Origin: Sophora flavescens
Lineage: Eukaryota; Streptophyta; Magnoliopsida; Fabales; Fabaceae
DNA: 64,000 bases
Direction: 5' to 3'
Assembly: GCA_030762895.1 (NCBI GenBank)
Contig: JAUPTC010000210.1
Location: 1-64,000, forward strand
Both the position numbers and the translations under genes were made by a program. Below, piece after piece: positions 35,464 to 47,845 of the stretch (the stretch's first letter is position 1; every line of letters starts with the position of its first letter). The notes below the pieces were generated by a model. It worked only from the letters and a program-made list of their open reading frames with translations. It was not told the DNA's origin and made no database searches.

Positions 35464-36457
35464 GATCTCTATTAATGTCTTGCTCAATTAAAATTTTTAA
35501 TCCCTTCTTAGCTAACTACACTAGAAGTGCTTCCCAACCCACTCGAAGAAAAATTTAGGAAAACTCGAAATCTATTACTTAGTTGAAATTTTTGAAAGGT
35601 GGAATATAGCTGGATGTATTTATACTTGGCATGGCTATTGCACAGCTACAGCTAGTACTTAACCGATTTGAAATTTTGAATGCTCTGTACATTTCCATTT
35701 TTCTAAGAGTGAAAAGAAAGACAAAGACAAAGACGTGTATTTATTTATAAGCTAGATTTAGAAAACATGCTTCGCACATCTCCATCACTCATATAATATA
35801 TAAACAACAAAATAATACTACTATCTCTGCAAAAAGCATTGATTATATGGCGCCATTGGCAAATTAGTGTTCTGTTCTAGAACTGCTTTTCTGACAGAAT
35901 ATTGTTATTTTATTTTATTTTGTTTTTTAAACACACATGTTTTGTTTGGATCGAGAAAGAACAGGGAGGAAAGAAGTTAGAGAGAAAAAACATGAATAGA
36001 AAATGAGGAAATAAAAATATTGTTTGGATTGAAAGAATTAGAAAAGAAAGAATCTCCTCTCCCACTTTTATGTCTGTTGAGTATAATTAATTTTAAGTAT
36101 GTGTCTCACAAAATTTTATATATTTACATCTCAAAATTAATTTTACTTTATCATCTAAATAAAATCAATTCTTCAAAATTTATTTTTAAAATATTATAAC
36201 TAAATACAAATATTTTTTTAACCTCGATTTTTTTAAAATTAATTTTTTAACACAAATTATTTAAAAATCAATTTTATACAAATCTAAATCAAACGAGATG
36301 TTAAACATAGAAAGGTTAATGTTTGAATGTAGGGAACATGAAAGAAGTCATGGCCAAATGTTAGTGGCACCATGTGCTGCTATCATGTGCCTTAAACAAT
36401 GATGATTACATAGGGACTGTCTTAAGAGCAGAGAGCTCTTGTGAAAACTTGGTGTCA
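35464..36457. other. Intergenic sequence
   Basis: AT-rich with no coding. Two TGTTTGGAT phrases near 35943 and 36022 hint at decayed MITE ends but are not enough for a call. Confidence 0.4.
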
Positions 36458-36793
36458 TAACGTGCTGGATGAAATATCTGTCTAATTAATTCTTCTCATA
36501 TTATCTATTTTTATTCAATAGTTTTATTCTAATGCAAGTAGTTACAAAAGAAAAGATACAAAAAAATTGTGTTTTTTTCTGAGTAGTTGGACATGGGGAG
36601 TGGAATTTCATTATGAGCTAAAAAAGAGATAGGTTTTTATAGAGATCTGAGCCTGCAGTGAACAATCTTCCTTTACAACTCATTCAGAATGGTTTTTATG
36701 TCACTATTTGCTAGCTTAATAGTCATATGTGAAGAATGGTAATGACATTATGGATATGGTATTATTTTATTTTATTTTCACTAAATGGATATG
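36458..36793 (+). repeat. Left copy of the ~335-bp direct repeat flanking the Ogre/Tat element
   Basis: This repeats 54546-54880 almost base for base over its whole length, ending CACTAAATGGATATG. It directly abuts the start of the 5' LTR. Even its left edge matches: TGTCATAA at 36453-36460 corresponds to the last LTR bases plus flank (TGTCATAA) at 54541-54548. Confidence 0.92.
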
Positions 36794-39252
36794 TGTGAAC
36801 ACCTAATTTTGCCCAAATTTTTAATTAATGTACTGAAAATAATAACAAAAAATAATAAAAATAAAACAAAAAAATATTGTTTTTGGGCCCATTACATCAT
36901 CAAATGGAGCCCATTTTCGTTTTTATCTTTTGGGCCCATTATCCCAAACCCAACAAAAATTGTTACTATTCCGATTTGTTTAAAAATAAAAATAATAAAA
37001 AGTAAAAATTTCAAAAAAATCGATCCCATGCTTGTACCCCTCTTCTTTGTCTTCTTCTTTTTTTGAAAAAGGGGGACAATAGTACAAGCCATCCTCACCC
37101 ATTGTCGCCCCTGCAAGGTGGTGGAGCAAAGGCCGATTTGCTCTCCCACTACTTGTACCCATCAACAGAAAAATTTGGCATCTTCTTCCCCCGATGCTAT
37201 ATATTGAATGATGACCAGGAGGAAGAGGGGGGAGAAAACAAAAAAAAACCAAAGAAAGAAAAACTCAATACTCTCCTCTCCAACCTCTAGCCACCATCAT
37301 TCCTAGATTACAAATCAACACAAAAATACCCAAATACTCTCTCAACCAACAAAAAAAAACATCTTTTCCTCCTACGCCCGACTCCCCCCTCCCGACTTTT
37401 TTTTTCTTTTTTTTTCTCTTTCTCTTTTCTTTCTTCTTCCTCTCTTCTCTCATGTTCCGACTTTTTTTTTCTTCTTTCACCATAAACCCATCTCCTTCTT
37501 CCTCTTAACTTCAACCCTTCTTCCTCCTTCACCATAAACCCATCTCGCAACAAGAAGAGGGAAGAGACGGACAGAGACCACGAATCCACACCAGACGCAA
37601 GGCCGCCGCGCCGCTCCGTCTCGTCCCCGCCGCTCACCTCACCCGACGCCTCCACCACGCGCACGCCAGCCGCCACGAACTCGCGCCACCGCGCCCGATC
37701 CCAGCTCCACCAGCTCCCGCGCCGCCGCTCCTTCCCGCCACCGGTCCCAATCACCTCCGACAACACCTCCTTGAGCTCCCTGTTGGTAACCCTAGAGGCT
37801 AAGCCTCTGATACTTTCCTCACCTCTCATTCTTAGTCTTTTAACTTTTGCCTTCAGCTATCATCATTTATCACTTATTGGGTTATTAGTTTCTAATGGTT
37901 TGGTTTCTGATTCAGCCTGTGGCCCAATTTGGTGTTTTTTATTTTGTCTTTTTTATATCATTAGAATTTGGGTTAAACAAAATAATGAAGAATAATCTGA
38001 ATCAAAAAATATTTGGACTCTATCTGTTGGTCCTGATTTTTATTTTCTTTTTTTGTTTAAGTATTTGTAATCGGCCAAGGATGTAGTGAGAGGCTCATTA
38101 GAAATGAATATAAGCTATGGACTAATTACTAGGCCTCTTTTTGTTCTTTTTCTCTTATAAAGTTTGGGCCATACATAAGGTTCCAACAAAAAAAAACAAC
38201 AAGAGTATTCCCATTTTTTTACTGATTTGGGCCTTTTCAAGCTTGGGTCAAATTCTTCCCTTTTAGAAAAATACCTTAGTAAAAAAATTAATTAAAAAAA
38301 GGAATTTTATTTTAAAATAAAAAGGTGATAAAATAAAATAAAATAAAATAAATATTTTTTTTGAATTCACGCAACGATCTACAATGTTGGTGTATGATTT
38401 TTCATCCTCAAGCGTTGTATGAATTGTAAGGGTTTATCGTATAGCTTTGCTATCTTTAATCCTGTGCAAGAGTAAATCCCCTTTTAAAAAATATTAAATG
38501 TTTTTTTATTTATACTTTTAATCAATTTCACCCGATTTCAATTTTTCATTCTAAAAAAAAAAATCTTTTGAATTCACGCAACAATCTACGACGTTGATGT
38601 ATGGACTTATTCATCCTCAAGTGTCGCATTTAATTGTAAGAGTTTATCGTAGCACTCGCTTATCTTGGACTCTATGCAAAAGTGAATTTATTCTAAAATA
38701 AAATCCAAACAAAATCAAATCTTTTATCAAAAATTAAAAATCAACCAACCAATCAAATCTTTTCAAGAGAACTACGTGGCTTTGAGTTTCCCATCGCACC
38801 CGGGAATACGTAGGAGCAAGATAAATCATCTTGTCAGGCCAAAACTAAATTTCACTTTTTTTTGTGTCTCTTTTTATGCTAAAATAATTAATCAAAAAAT
38901 TTAAACTTTTCCCCTTTTTAACAATAAATTAAAAAAAAAATTAAATTAAAAATTAAAAAAAATATATTTTTTTCTTGTAAATAATTTTTGGGGTAGAATA
39001 AATATTTAAAAGGCTGTTAAAATGTTTTTTTGCACAATTAACTTAAGGTACCGTTTTTTTAAACGGGCGATGTGGGGTGCTAACACCTTCCCTACTCGTA
39101 ACCGACTCCCGGACTCATATCTCTCTTTTTTAAAAAAAGACCAGTTCACCTTTAAAACATGGGTTTTCTAAGATTTTCCCAATAAAAATTTTAGTGGCGA
39201 CTCCTCTGTTTTTTATCCTTTTCCGCGCCTCCCGGACGCGACGGTCGCGACA
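36794..39252 (+). mobile_element. 5' LTR of the Ogre/Tat element
   Basis: Starts TGTGAACACC and ends GGTCGCGACA just before the PBS. It aligns along its whole length with 52174-54545. It contains a pyrimidine-rich tract (about 37370-37530), a GC-rich patch (37590-37770), a TATA box at 37198-37205 and, near its end, a primer-site-like TGGCGACTCCTCTG at 39195-39208. Open frames inside are shadows of the low-complexity sequence. Confidence 0.92.
37198..37205 (+). promoter_or_regulatory. TATA box of the Ogre/Tat 5' LTR
   Basis: TATATATT is conserved in the 3' LTR at 52578-52585. It probably sets transcript initiation about 30 bp downstream. Confidence 0.5.
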
Positions 39253-39254
39253 GC

Positions 39255-39272
39255 TGGCGACTCCACTGGGGA
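39255..39272 (+). other. Primer-binding site, tRNA-Arg type
   Basis: TGGCGACTCCACTGGGGA begins 2 bp after the LTR. It is complementary, with one mismatch, to the CCA-tailed 3' end of plant tRNA-Arg(ACG), as recalled. The same primer type is described for Ogre. Confidence 0.8.
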
Positions 39273-40177
39273 CCTTTGAGAGTCAGGCCTATCATAGTTG
39301 GTTGTGCATTTTTTTAACAGCTTTGAAAATATTTGTTTTACCCTTTTTATTTTATTTCTTTTTATGCTTTCATAACTGCTCTTGTATATTCTTGCAACCT
39401 TAGGGTAGAGAATTTTTTTTGTATTGGTATTTGTTTGTTCCCTTTTGCAGGTTTGGGGTAGTTTTGTTTTAGTAGGTTTTGTGAAGGTTTGTATGCTCCC
39501 CTCACACACATCACTATCATATGTTGCACACACTTTTGGGCTCTATACCCGAGTCTTGGAATGCCATAAGATTAGAAGGGGCTTCAGTGATGTTATTGTG
39601 ATGCTTTAGCGTCCCTGACAGTCATTGATTCTCCCGCTCGGATTGCTACCGGTACATGGACGGCCACATTGTGACTTATTGGTCCCTGTGGTGAGGTTCA
39701 TGGATTCGGATCCTTATCTTTTAGATGAGGGTAATCCGGGGACCATATGTTTAGGGGTCTAGATCTATCCCGAAAGTCATGCACATAAAATGCCATTAGC
39801 ACCTACCAAACTAGGGTCTTGACTTCGTAAATCCCGACTTTAGGATTTGACCTATGTAGGACAAAAGGGAGCGCATTCCATCTTTTTCTGCAACATGAAT
39901 AATCACATTTATATCTCATGCATCATAACGATTTTTTCCGACGCATCCCACATGCACCTTAACATGCCACTCATTCATGTATTCTCATTACACTCGTTCT
40001 CATTATATTGTATGCTCGTACATGTAGTATTTTAGACCATGCATCATCAATATGTCATTCATTCACGCATCTTGGTACGCTCTCATGCATAAGTAATTTT
40101 GCTTTCCAAGTGTTAATAAAATAAAATTTCCTTTGCACAGATAATTTGGTGAGAGATAACACCTTTGATAACAAGAG
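39273..40177 (+). mobile_element. Untranslated leader of the Ogre/Tat element
   Basis: About 900 bp between the PBS and ORF1 with no coding. A long leader is usual for this lineage. Confidence 0.6.
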
Positions 40178-42155
40178 ATGGAAAAAATCAAACACACTAG
40201 GAATGCTCCCACCACCAAGAGCTCCAAGGTGATTTTGAACTCATTAGAGAATCTGAAAGAGTTGAGTCAATCTTTGCCGCAAGGGCATCGAAAAAGCTTC
40301 ACAAGAAATATGGAGGGATCTTGGACCCAATTTTCGCACCGGTTGAAGCTACCGCTTGAGTGCTCTAATTAAGTATTGGAACCCACGCCTCGAGATGTTT
40401 CGAGTTGCCAAACATGGACATTACACCCACCATTGAAGAATATGCTTGCTCGTTAAGTTTGCCAATGCAGAAAAATCCCGTTGTGTACTTTCACCGGGGC
40501 AATACTTGACCACCGCAAGCATAGCAGGGTTACTAGGCTTTCCCGAAATTGAAGTAAACTTGACCGGACACTCAAACTCGCGAGGTTAACCCGAAAGTTC
40601 CTTGAAAATCATTTGAGGAAACTAATGGGTCGACAAGACCGGGAAACCTTTGAAAGGGTATTCGCACTAGCAATATATGGGTTGGTTCTATTTCCATCGG
40701 CGCTAGACATGATAGATCAAGCAAGAATGGACGTGTTCTTCACAGTTGAAAGAAAGAAAACCCCCGCGCCAGCAATATTGGCTGAAACACTTTTGACTCT
40801 AGAATTTTGCCAAAGCATCCAAAGGGGAAACTCGAGATGTTGTGCACAGCTTGCTCTATGTATGGGTCATGACTCATATGTACGCAAAGGCTATATCAAC
40901 CGCCATTCAGATCCACTAAGAGGCTTCCATAACATCCCCGCAAGACACTTTAATGAAGAGGAATGGAAGGGCGAGTTTGACAAGGTAGAAAGAGACTTTT
41001 AAGTGGGTATGCCCATGGTACGAAAGTCAACAGGTCAAGAGATCATTTATAGTTGTGGTGATTATCCAAATGTTCCTTTGATGGGCCCAAGAGGTTGCAT
41101 ATCCTACACACCCGCCATAGCCTTACGACAACTTTGTTGGACTTAAACCGTGCCACGAGAAGAACAACTCTGTGGATGCTGTTTTCGATACGAGGATGGT
41201 GAGAATACCAAAATGGTGGCCAAAGAAGTTAGACATGCATGGACAAAAGTGAGGATGGCGGTCAGATCACAATTTGGCAGACCAAACCTAATCATTGTCT
41301 CGTAGTATGAAGCATGGAGAAAATCAAGGAAAGGTCTTGTCAACATTCCTGCAGTAAAACATGAAAGTCAAGATTACTCCTTCTGAGAACTCAAATGGCA
41401 GAGCAACTAAAAATCCCGGAGGCACAAATGAAGGAAATGGAGCAACAAAAGCAAGATGCCGAGCTGAAAATAGTCGTTGGTCGTAAACGCTGTGAGAGGT
41501 TAACAAAAGAAAATGAACATTTAAAAGATTTGTGTGCGTACATCTCTCGCAACCTCAAAAGTCCCCAAGAATACGACAAGGTCCCGCCGAGCGCCATGAC
41601 TAGGATCCAGAATCTTGAAAGCAAAGTATTGTCCTTGACAACAGAGAGGCATCAACTAAGAAAAGAAAAGCGCCAGTTAGAAGAAGAAGAAGTCATTCGC
41701 AAGGAGATGTGAGAAAGTCATTGGAAGTAGAAGTCAATCTAAGCAAAGGGAGTCAATGCCAACTTACAAAAACAAATTTGTGCACAAGACAGGATGATCG
41801 ATGAGTTGGTACAAAAGGTCCAAGAGTTGAATATCCTACTAGTCGAAATCAAGAAGCAAGATGCGATCTAGGGTGGACCTCAAATAAAACACTATCATGA
41901 TCAAAGGGTTCAAGTAATGAACGCCGTGAAGTGGTGGAGAGAAGAGGCCCGAGAGCGAGGAATAGATATTGACATATGGAAAAAAAGATATATGAGCATG
42001 AATTTGGAGCTAAGCCATTGTATTCCGAATTTTGTCCAAAGCTTTGAGAGGCAAAAGAACAAATTCGTGCACCCTATGCTTCGCCTCCTACTGAGTTGGA
42101 TGATTTCATGCAAATGTGTGGAGGATTTGCTCGAGGCTAAAAAGAAAGAGACCTA
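40178..42155 (+). pseudogene. Ogre ORF1 (protein of unknown function), frame-broken
   Basis: An extra ORF upstream of gag marks Ogre elements. Reading starts MEKIKHTRNAPTTKSSK at 40178. A conserved block LAIYGLVLFPSALDMIDQA lies at about 40668-40724, followed by FCQSIQRGNSRCCAQLALCMGH, which fits the DUF7745-type domain as I recall it. A coiled coil rich in E, K, Q and L occupies 41395-41712, and a tail with a WW-like VKWWREEARERGIDIDIWKKRY lies at 41926-41990. At least four frame changes break it. Its role in the element is unknown. Confidence 0.8.
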
Positions 42156-42749
42156 AGCTATTGACTTTAGGATGAAAATGTTGAGAATTGTGATGTAATC
42201 CCAATCTATGAGATTTTAATGAAATATGTCCTTGCCTCTAGAATTCTATGTATTGGCTTTGAGAAGTTTTTAATGAAATCAGTTCTTGCTTCTATGATTC
42301 CTTCGCACTCCAACTCTTGCACTTGATTTGTGACGACACCCATCGTGGAGCATGGTCTTCCTTTAGTATGTTATCAACTACATCTTTGCCTTATAGGACT
42401 CTTCCTTCGCGCAAAGGGTGGGACGAGGTGTCTCAATTCCGTAAATTGCTAGTGTGTTTGAGACAACATCTATTGTGGAGAGTTGTTTCTCCCCTAGATT
42501 TGTTGTCAACTCCATTCCATCTTATGAGCAAAATGCTCTCGTATGGGATGGAGGGGCCATCTCTGTCTGTTATAAGGTGTTAACTCAAAAAATTATATAA
42601 TAACAAACTCCAAAGGTGATTTTCTTAAAAGCTTTTCGTTTTTCAAACATTTTGTTCTCATTTCTCTTGTGGTTTTAAAACAAGTGTGGCTTTTTCTCCA
42701 ACAATTGCTCGAAGACACCCTTATCGTACTTGACCCACAGACAAGAGCC
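42156..42749 (+). other. Spacer between ORF1 and gag in the Ogre/Tat element
   Basis: About 590 bp without coding. Two phrases around TTTTAATGAAAT followed by CTTGC (near 42211 and 42267) form a short local repeat. Confidence 0.5.
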
Positions 42750-44880
42750 ATGGCAGATGAACTAGAAGAAGTCCAAGAGATCGGGATGAGGTCACCCAAA
42801 TCAAGGATCGATGGCTAAGATGATGGAGATCCTGCAGCAATGCAGAAAAGAAAGAACACAGAGGAAAACCCTCCACCTCGAAAGAAGGACATCCGGCCAC
42901 ACCTCTCATCCCGCCCGGCTTTACTCGGATTCCCTGCTCAAGGCTTCAACCCACCAGGGCCATGATGCCTCTCAACCAAACTCATTTTTCATTTGACCCG
43001 AACAATCCCCCATATGGTGTTTGCTCTGTGGATTTGTACCACCAAGAGCCTTCCACCCACAAGATGGCATCACTCTGACACAAATTCCCACCAATGTCAA
43101 GCCGAAATATTGCAAACACAAAATGTCGACCCTACAGATGGTAACACCCCGATAGTGACACCTTCTGACAATCCAAGGCCCCCACAACACACCCTACATT
43201 ATGGACCCCGTGGGGCTCAAATAATGCCAAACTTTGGTTCCTCCTCCATGCCATATTCATTTCCCAATAATATGTACGGAGAAGCTCCTGAATCGGCCGA
43301 GAGGATTCCCAACCTAAAGAAAAGCTGGAAGTACTAGAGGAAAGATTGCGGGCCATTGAAGGGGTAAATAGTTATGGTCTCTGGACGCCGCAGCTTTGTC
43401 TGTGCCAAATGTTGTAATTCCCGAAATTTAAGGTGCCCGATTTTGACAAATATCGGGAATCACTTGTCCCAAGAACCATTTGACCATGTATGTTAGGAAG
43501 ATGGCGTCACATGCCCAAGATGATAAACTCTTGATTCACTTCTTCCAAGACAGCTTTGACCGCAAGCGCTTCAAATTGGTATACGCATCTCGAGCGGGCA
43601 CACATCCGATCCTTCAAAGATCTAGCTGATGCATTCTCAAGCAAAGACAAGTACAATATTGACATGGCTCCCGACAGATGCAACTTCAAAATATGTCAAA
43701 AAGGGACGTGGAGACTTTCAAAGAATATGCACAACGATGGAGGGAACTGGCCGCTCAGTGGAGCCTCCTTAGCCGAGAAAGAAATCGTAGCAATGTTCAT
43801 TGATACACTCCACGCCTCTTCTATGATAGGATGATTGGGAGTGTGTCATCAAATTTTTCTCGACATGGTCATCATCACAGAGAATTGAAAGCGGAATGAG
43901 GAATGGCAAGATTGCCGAGACTTAAGAGGGGAACGCCCAAAGAAAAACCCCGCTCGAGAAAAATAAGGAGGGAGAGGCACATGCAAGAATCCTATGAACA
44001 GAAGAAACCGAACCAATGGAGACCAAACCAAACACCCTCCTTCCATGCCCAATACGCCCCATATTACCAACCACCTCCATATCACCAAGCCAACCAGCCA
44101 TACATCGCCGCAACCTCGCAATCTCCAAACCCTCAACAAATGGCTCCCACCGCCATCATACCCTTCCTCAGCCTCAAACACACCCCACCATGCCACCTCA
44201 AATCGTCCAACCTCTAAATCCAAAACCCAAGCACCAGCCAAACAAGACCACCATACAACCTTGAAAGAAAGCCCAGACATTTCGACCCCGATACCCATGA
44301 CCCACACCGAGCTACCGCATCACCTTATAAGCAAATCGTGTTGACTCCAATCCCGATGAAACCATTGGGGCCTCCCTATCCGAAGTGGTTTGATCCAAAT
44401 GCTAAATGTGAGTACCATGCAGGGCAAAGAGGGTCATTCCACCGAGAATCGCAGAGGCTTTCAAATTTAAGGTACAAGACCTTATTGATGCTAAGTGGTT
44501 GAGCTTTCAAAAGGATGTCCCAACGGGGACAAGGTCCTATGCCAAATCATGGGGGTTCGGAGTCAATGCCATTGGGAGCTTTTTGGAACATACTCTCAAG
44601 AGTAAAGTGGCGATGTTAGGACTCCTATGAGAGATGTTTTCAGAGAGATGTGCAAATGTGGATTGATCCAAATCCCGCCACTAAGAAAAGGCCTCGATGG
44701 AGATATAAGGTGTGACTTTGATGGGAGCATGGGGCATTCGATTGAAGACCTGCTCGAGTTTCGTAAGTCAGGCAAGCGGCTAATGGATATGAAGCTTATC
44801 TTAATTGGTTGTGAATCAAATGAGTATGCCATCAATATGGTTGCTGAATCTACAATTTCCCCAACCCCAGCTTAAGATAA
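42750..44880 (+). pseudogene. Ogre/Tat gag, frame-broken
   Basis: The capsid/nucleocapsid gene. Translation begins near 42750 (MADELEEVQEIG). A proline-rich N-terminal region leads into a Retrotrans_gag-like core: PEFKVPDFDKY near 43428, then SASNWYTHLERAHIRSFKDLADAFSSKDKYN at 43562-43654. A proline-, histidine- and serine-rich stretch follows at 43990-44300. The nucleic-acid-binding segment CEYHAGQRG lies near 44411. Several stops and frame changes break the frame. Gag appears to run into the pol frame, as in Ogre. Confidence 0.82.
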
Positions 44881-46480
44881 CCCCTTATCGTTGTGGTTAA
44901 TCCTCAACCAATTCCCGAGCAAGTCACTCCGAGACCGGTGGTGATATACTATAATCGAGAAGAAACCTTGCCTCTGTTCCAAATGGGCCAACACCAATCG
45001 TTATCCGAGTTCCAAGTCCTTTCCTTACAAGGACACCAAAGCAGTACCATGGAAGTATGAGATGTGTCCAACCCAATCCTTCCAACAGACTCACCGTGGT
45101 CACCAACATTTCGAGAATTGGTGGAATGACTAGGAGTGGTCGCATTTACACTCCGGAGGTTTTACGAAAGGGGGAAATAGAAAAGGAAGGAAAGGATCAC
45201 AAAGGGAAAGAGAAGGTGGAAGAAATCCTAGATGACAAGGAAGAGATGGGGGTGAGAATAAAAAGGGTGTATCCGATGAGGAGGTAGGTGAATTCCTGAA
45301 GTTCATCACAAAGTGAATATAGTGGTCGTGGATCGCTTAAATCTGATCTACTTCGGATATCTCTTTGTCTCTATTGATGAACTCGAGCCACACGTAAGAG
45401 TACCGATGAAGGTGTTGAATCAAGCGTATGTCTCCCATGACATCACAGCTTGATAAGCTCGATAACATTGTAGGTAACATAGTTGTTTGATAATTATGTC
45501 ACTTTCACCGATGATGAAATACCACCAAGGTATTGGGCACAACAAGGCCTTGCACATTTCTCGGAAGTGCCGAGACCATGTCATGGCTGTGGTTCTCATT
45601 GATAATGGCTCTTCTTTGAATGTAATGCCAAAGTCAACGCCGGGCGGTTGCCTTTCGATGGAACTCACATGAAGCCAAGCACAATGATTGTAAGAGCTTT
45701 TGATGGCACCCGAAGGGAAGTTATGGGAGAAGTTGAATTGCCCATTCAGATTGGCCCTTGCACCTTTGAAATACTCTTTCAAGTAATGGGACATTACGCC
45801 AACTTACGCTTGTCTCGGGGCTACCATGGATCCATTCGCCTGGAGTGTACCTTCCACACCGCACCGTAAAGTGAAGTTCATTGTCGATAGCAAATTGATA
45901 ATTGTTTCCCCGGAGAGGAGGATATGTTAGTGAGTAAGCCATCAACTACCCCTTACATTGAAGCTGCCAAGAAGCTCTTGAGACCGCTTTCCAATCGCTT
46001 GAAATTGCCAATGCCACTTATGCTCGGGGACAAGACTCCACTCTTGAAACCTCGCTCATCTAAAGCGCCTGTTATGGTGGCTGTGGTTATGCTTGAAGGA
46101 GGATACCGACTCGAAGCGGTTTGGGGAAGAATAGCCAAGGTGTCACCGACATCCTCATACTCACCGAGAACAAGGACAGGTTTGGGCTAGGATATAAACC
46201 CACCAAGGCCGACAGGATGGAGGTTATGGGAAGAGAAGAAAAGAAAGAGGTCTGGCTCGCCCGGAAAATCGTGAATACGAGGCCGGAAAGGGTTCCCATC
46301 TCGTGACATCTCGACAGAGCTTCCAAGTGTAGGGTTCGCCTTCCCGGACCAAGCAGCAGCTTGTTGAAGATGATTATCTCGCCGATCATGGTGTCAATTT
46401 GGTGTATCCATGCCCTCCGGATACAGAGCTCAACAATTGGGAGGTCATCGAGTTCCCCAGACCATAGAGTTTTTTTCAAA
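44881..46480 (+). pseudogene. Ogre/Tat protease region of pol
   Basis: The aspartic protease that would mature Gag-Pol. GGMTRSGRIYTPEVLRKGE at about 45120-45175 is a conserved Tat-lineage linker. The protease active site reads VLIDNGSSLNVMPK at about 45595-45635, where DNGSS replaces the usual DTGSS, a form common in this lineage. Downstream frames (to 46480) correspond to the protease C-terminus and the pre-RT linker. Frame changes occur near 45480, 45650 and 45800. Confidence 0.82.
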
Positions 46481-46722
46481 GTAATTCTCGTAATGTTTAT
46501 CCTTTGCTCCCGCCCAAGGCTTTAGGATTTTCGTTGTAATGGGCTTACTTGTTTCCATTCCAAGATGACTTATCAATAAATGCATGCATTCAATATCTTT
46601 ATGTGCTTATCCCTTTTTTTTTTTGCTTTCGCTTCTTTATTCATCGCTCCTCACCAATAAATACAGTTTCTCATCTTTAACCGTTATTCATTCATCTTTC
46701 CCGATGACTACCCAAAATGCAG
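46481..46722 (+). other. Candidate intron between protease and reverse transcriptase
   Basis: Between protease coding and the RT linker is a 242-bp stretch with no coding similarity. It has a GTAATT donor at 46481, pyrimidine-rich runs and a GCAG acceptor at 46719-46722, after which RT linker coding resumes. Ogre elements are known to splice an intron at this place. The donor choice is tentative. Confidence 0.55.
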
Positions 46723-47845
46723 ATCTAAAAGTGACTCTCTTGAAAATGACAAGAGTTAATAACTCAAAGACAATTTCGACTATTCTATTGATAATGCCGA
46801 TGAGGTTGTTGATGATGACGGGGAAGTTCCTCCCGAATCATATAAGGTTAGTAGAGCAAGAAGCCGGGAAATTCGACCCCATGAAGAACCGAAGTGAACC
46901 AATCAATTTGGGGACCGAAGATGATAAAAAGGAGGTCAAGATTGGCCTTTCCCCGAAAGAAAAGGAGCGAAGTAGGTTGATCAAGTTGTTGATGGATTAT
47001 AAAGATGTTTTTGCATGGTCATACCAAGACATGCCAGGTTAGACCCCAAGGTAGCGTAACACAAACCGCCATTAAAGCCGGAGTGTCCTCCCAGAAAGGT
47101 GGCTACGAAGGATGAAAGCGGTAAATGTCTCTAAAGATCAAGGAGGAGGTCAAGAAACAACGGATGCAGGTTTCCTAGAAGTTGTGAAGTACCTCAATGG
47201 GTTGCTAACATTGTTCCCTGCTCCCAAGAAAGATGGAAAGGTTCGAATGTGTGTTGACTATCGAGATCCGAATGAGCTAGCCCAAAAGATGACTTTCCTC
47301 CGCCTCACATTGATGTTCTTGTAGATAACACCGCCCAACATGCATTATTCTCTTTCATGGACGGATTCTCCTGATATAATCAGATCAAGATGGCACCAAG
47401 ATATGGAGAAAACTACATTTGTTACTTTACGGGAACCTTTTACAAGGTTATGCCTTTGGCTTGAAAATGTCAGCAACATATCACGGGCTATGGTGGCTTT
47501 ATTCCATGACATGATGCATAAGGAGATAGAAGTTTATGTAGATGACATGATCGCCAAGTCCAGATCCGAAGATGACCATGTTGATAATCTGCAAAACTTT
47601 TTGAGCGTTTAAGAAAGTTTAAGCTCCGATCAATCCAGCCAAATGCACTTTTGGGAGTGAAATCGTGCAAGCTTCTGGGGTTCATTATTAGTCAAAGAGG
47701 AATAGAGGTTGATCCTGAAAAAGTACGAGCAATCATCGATATGCCAAGACTCGAACAGAGAAAGAAGTTCGTGGGTTTTAGGAAGATTGAACTACATTGC
47801 CCCGCCCATCTCCCAACCGACCGCGACGTGGGAACCAACCTTTAA
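46723..47845 (+). pseudogene. Ogre/Tat reverse transcriptase region of pol
   Basis: The RNA-dependent DNA polymerase. Downstream of the candidate intron come an acidic linker, then PINLGTEDDKKEVKIG near 46895-46945 and LMDYKDVFAWSYQDMPG at about 46990-47040. The palm domain follows with LFPAPKKDGKVRMCVDYRD at 47210-47270. The catalytic YVDDM is at 47535-47549, and SCKLLGFIISQRGIEVDPEKV follows at about 47661-47725. Stops and at least four frame changes separate these blocks. The catalytic aspartates are preserved. Confidence 0.88.

Noticed and set aside
37308..37829. 173-codon open frame (-) in the 5' LTR, rich in K, E and R
   Set aside because: It is the complement of a pyrimidine-rich and GC-rich LTR patch, and the 3' LTR has a disrupted version. 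Low-complexity shadow.
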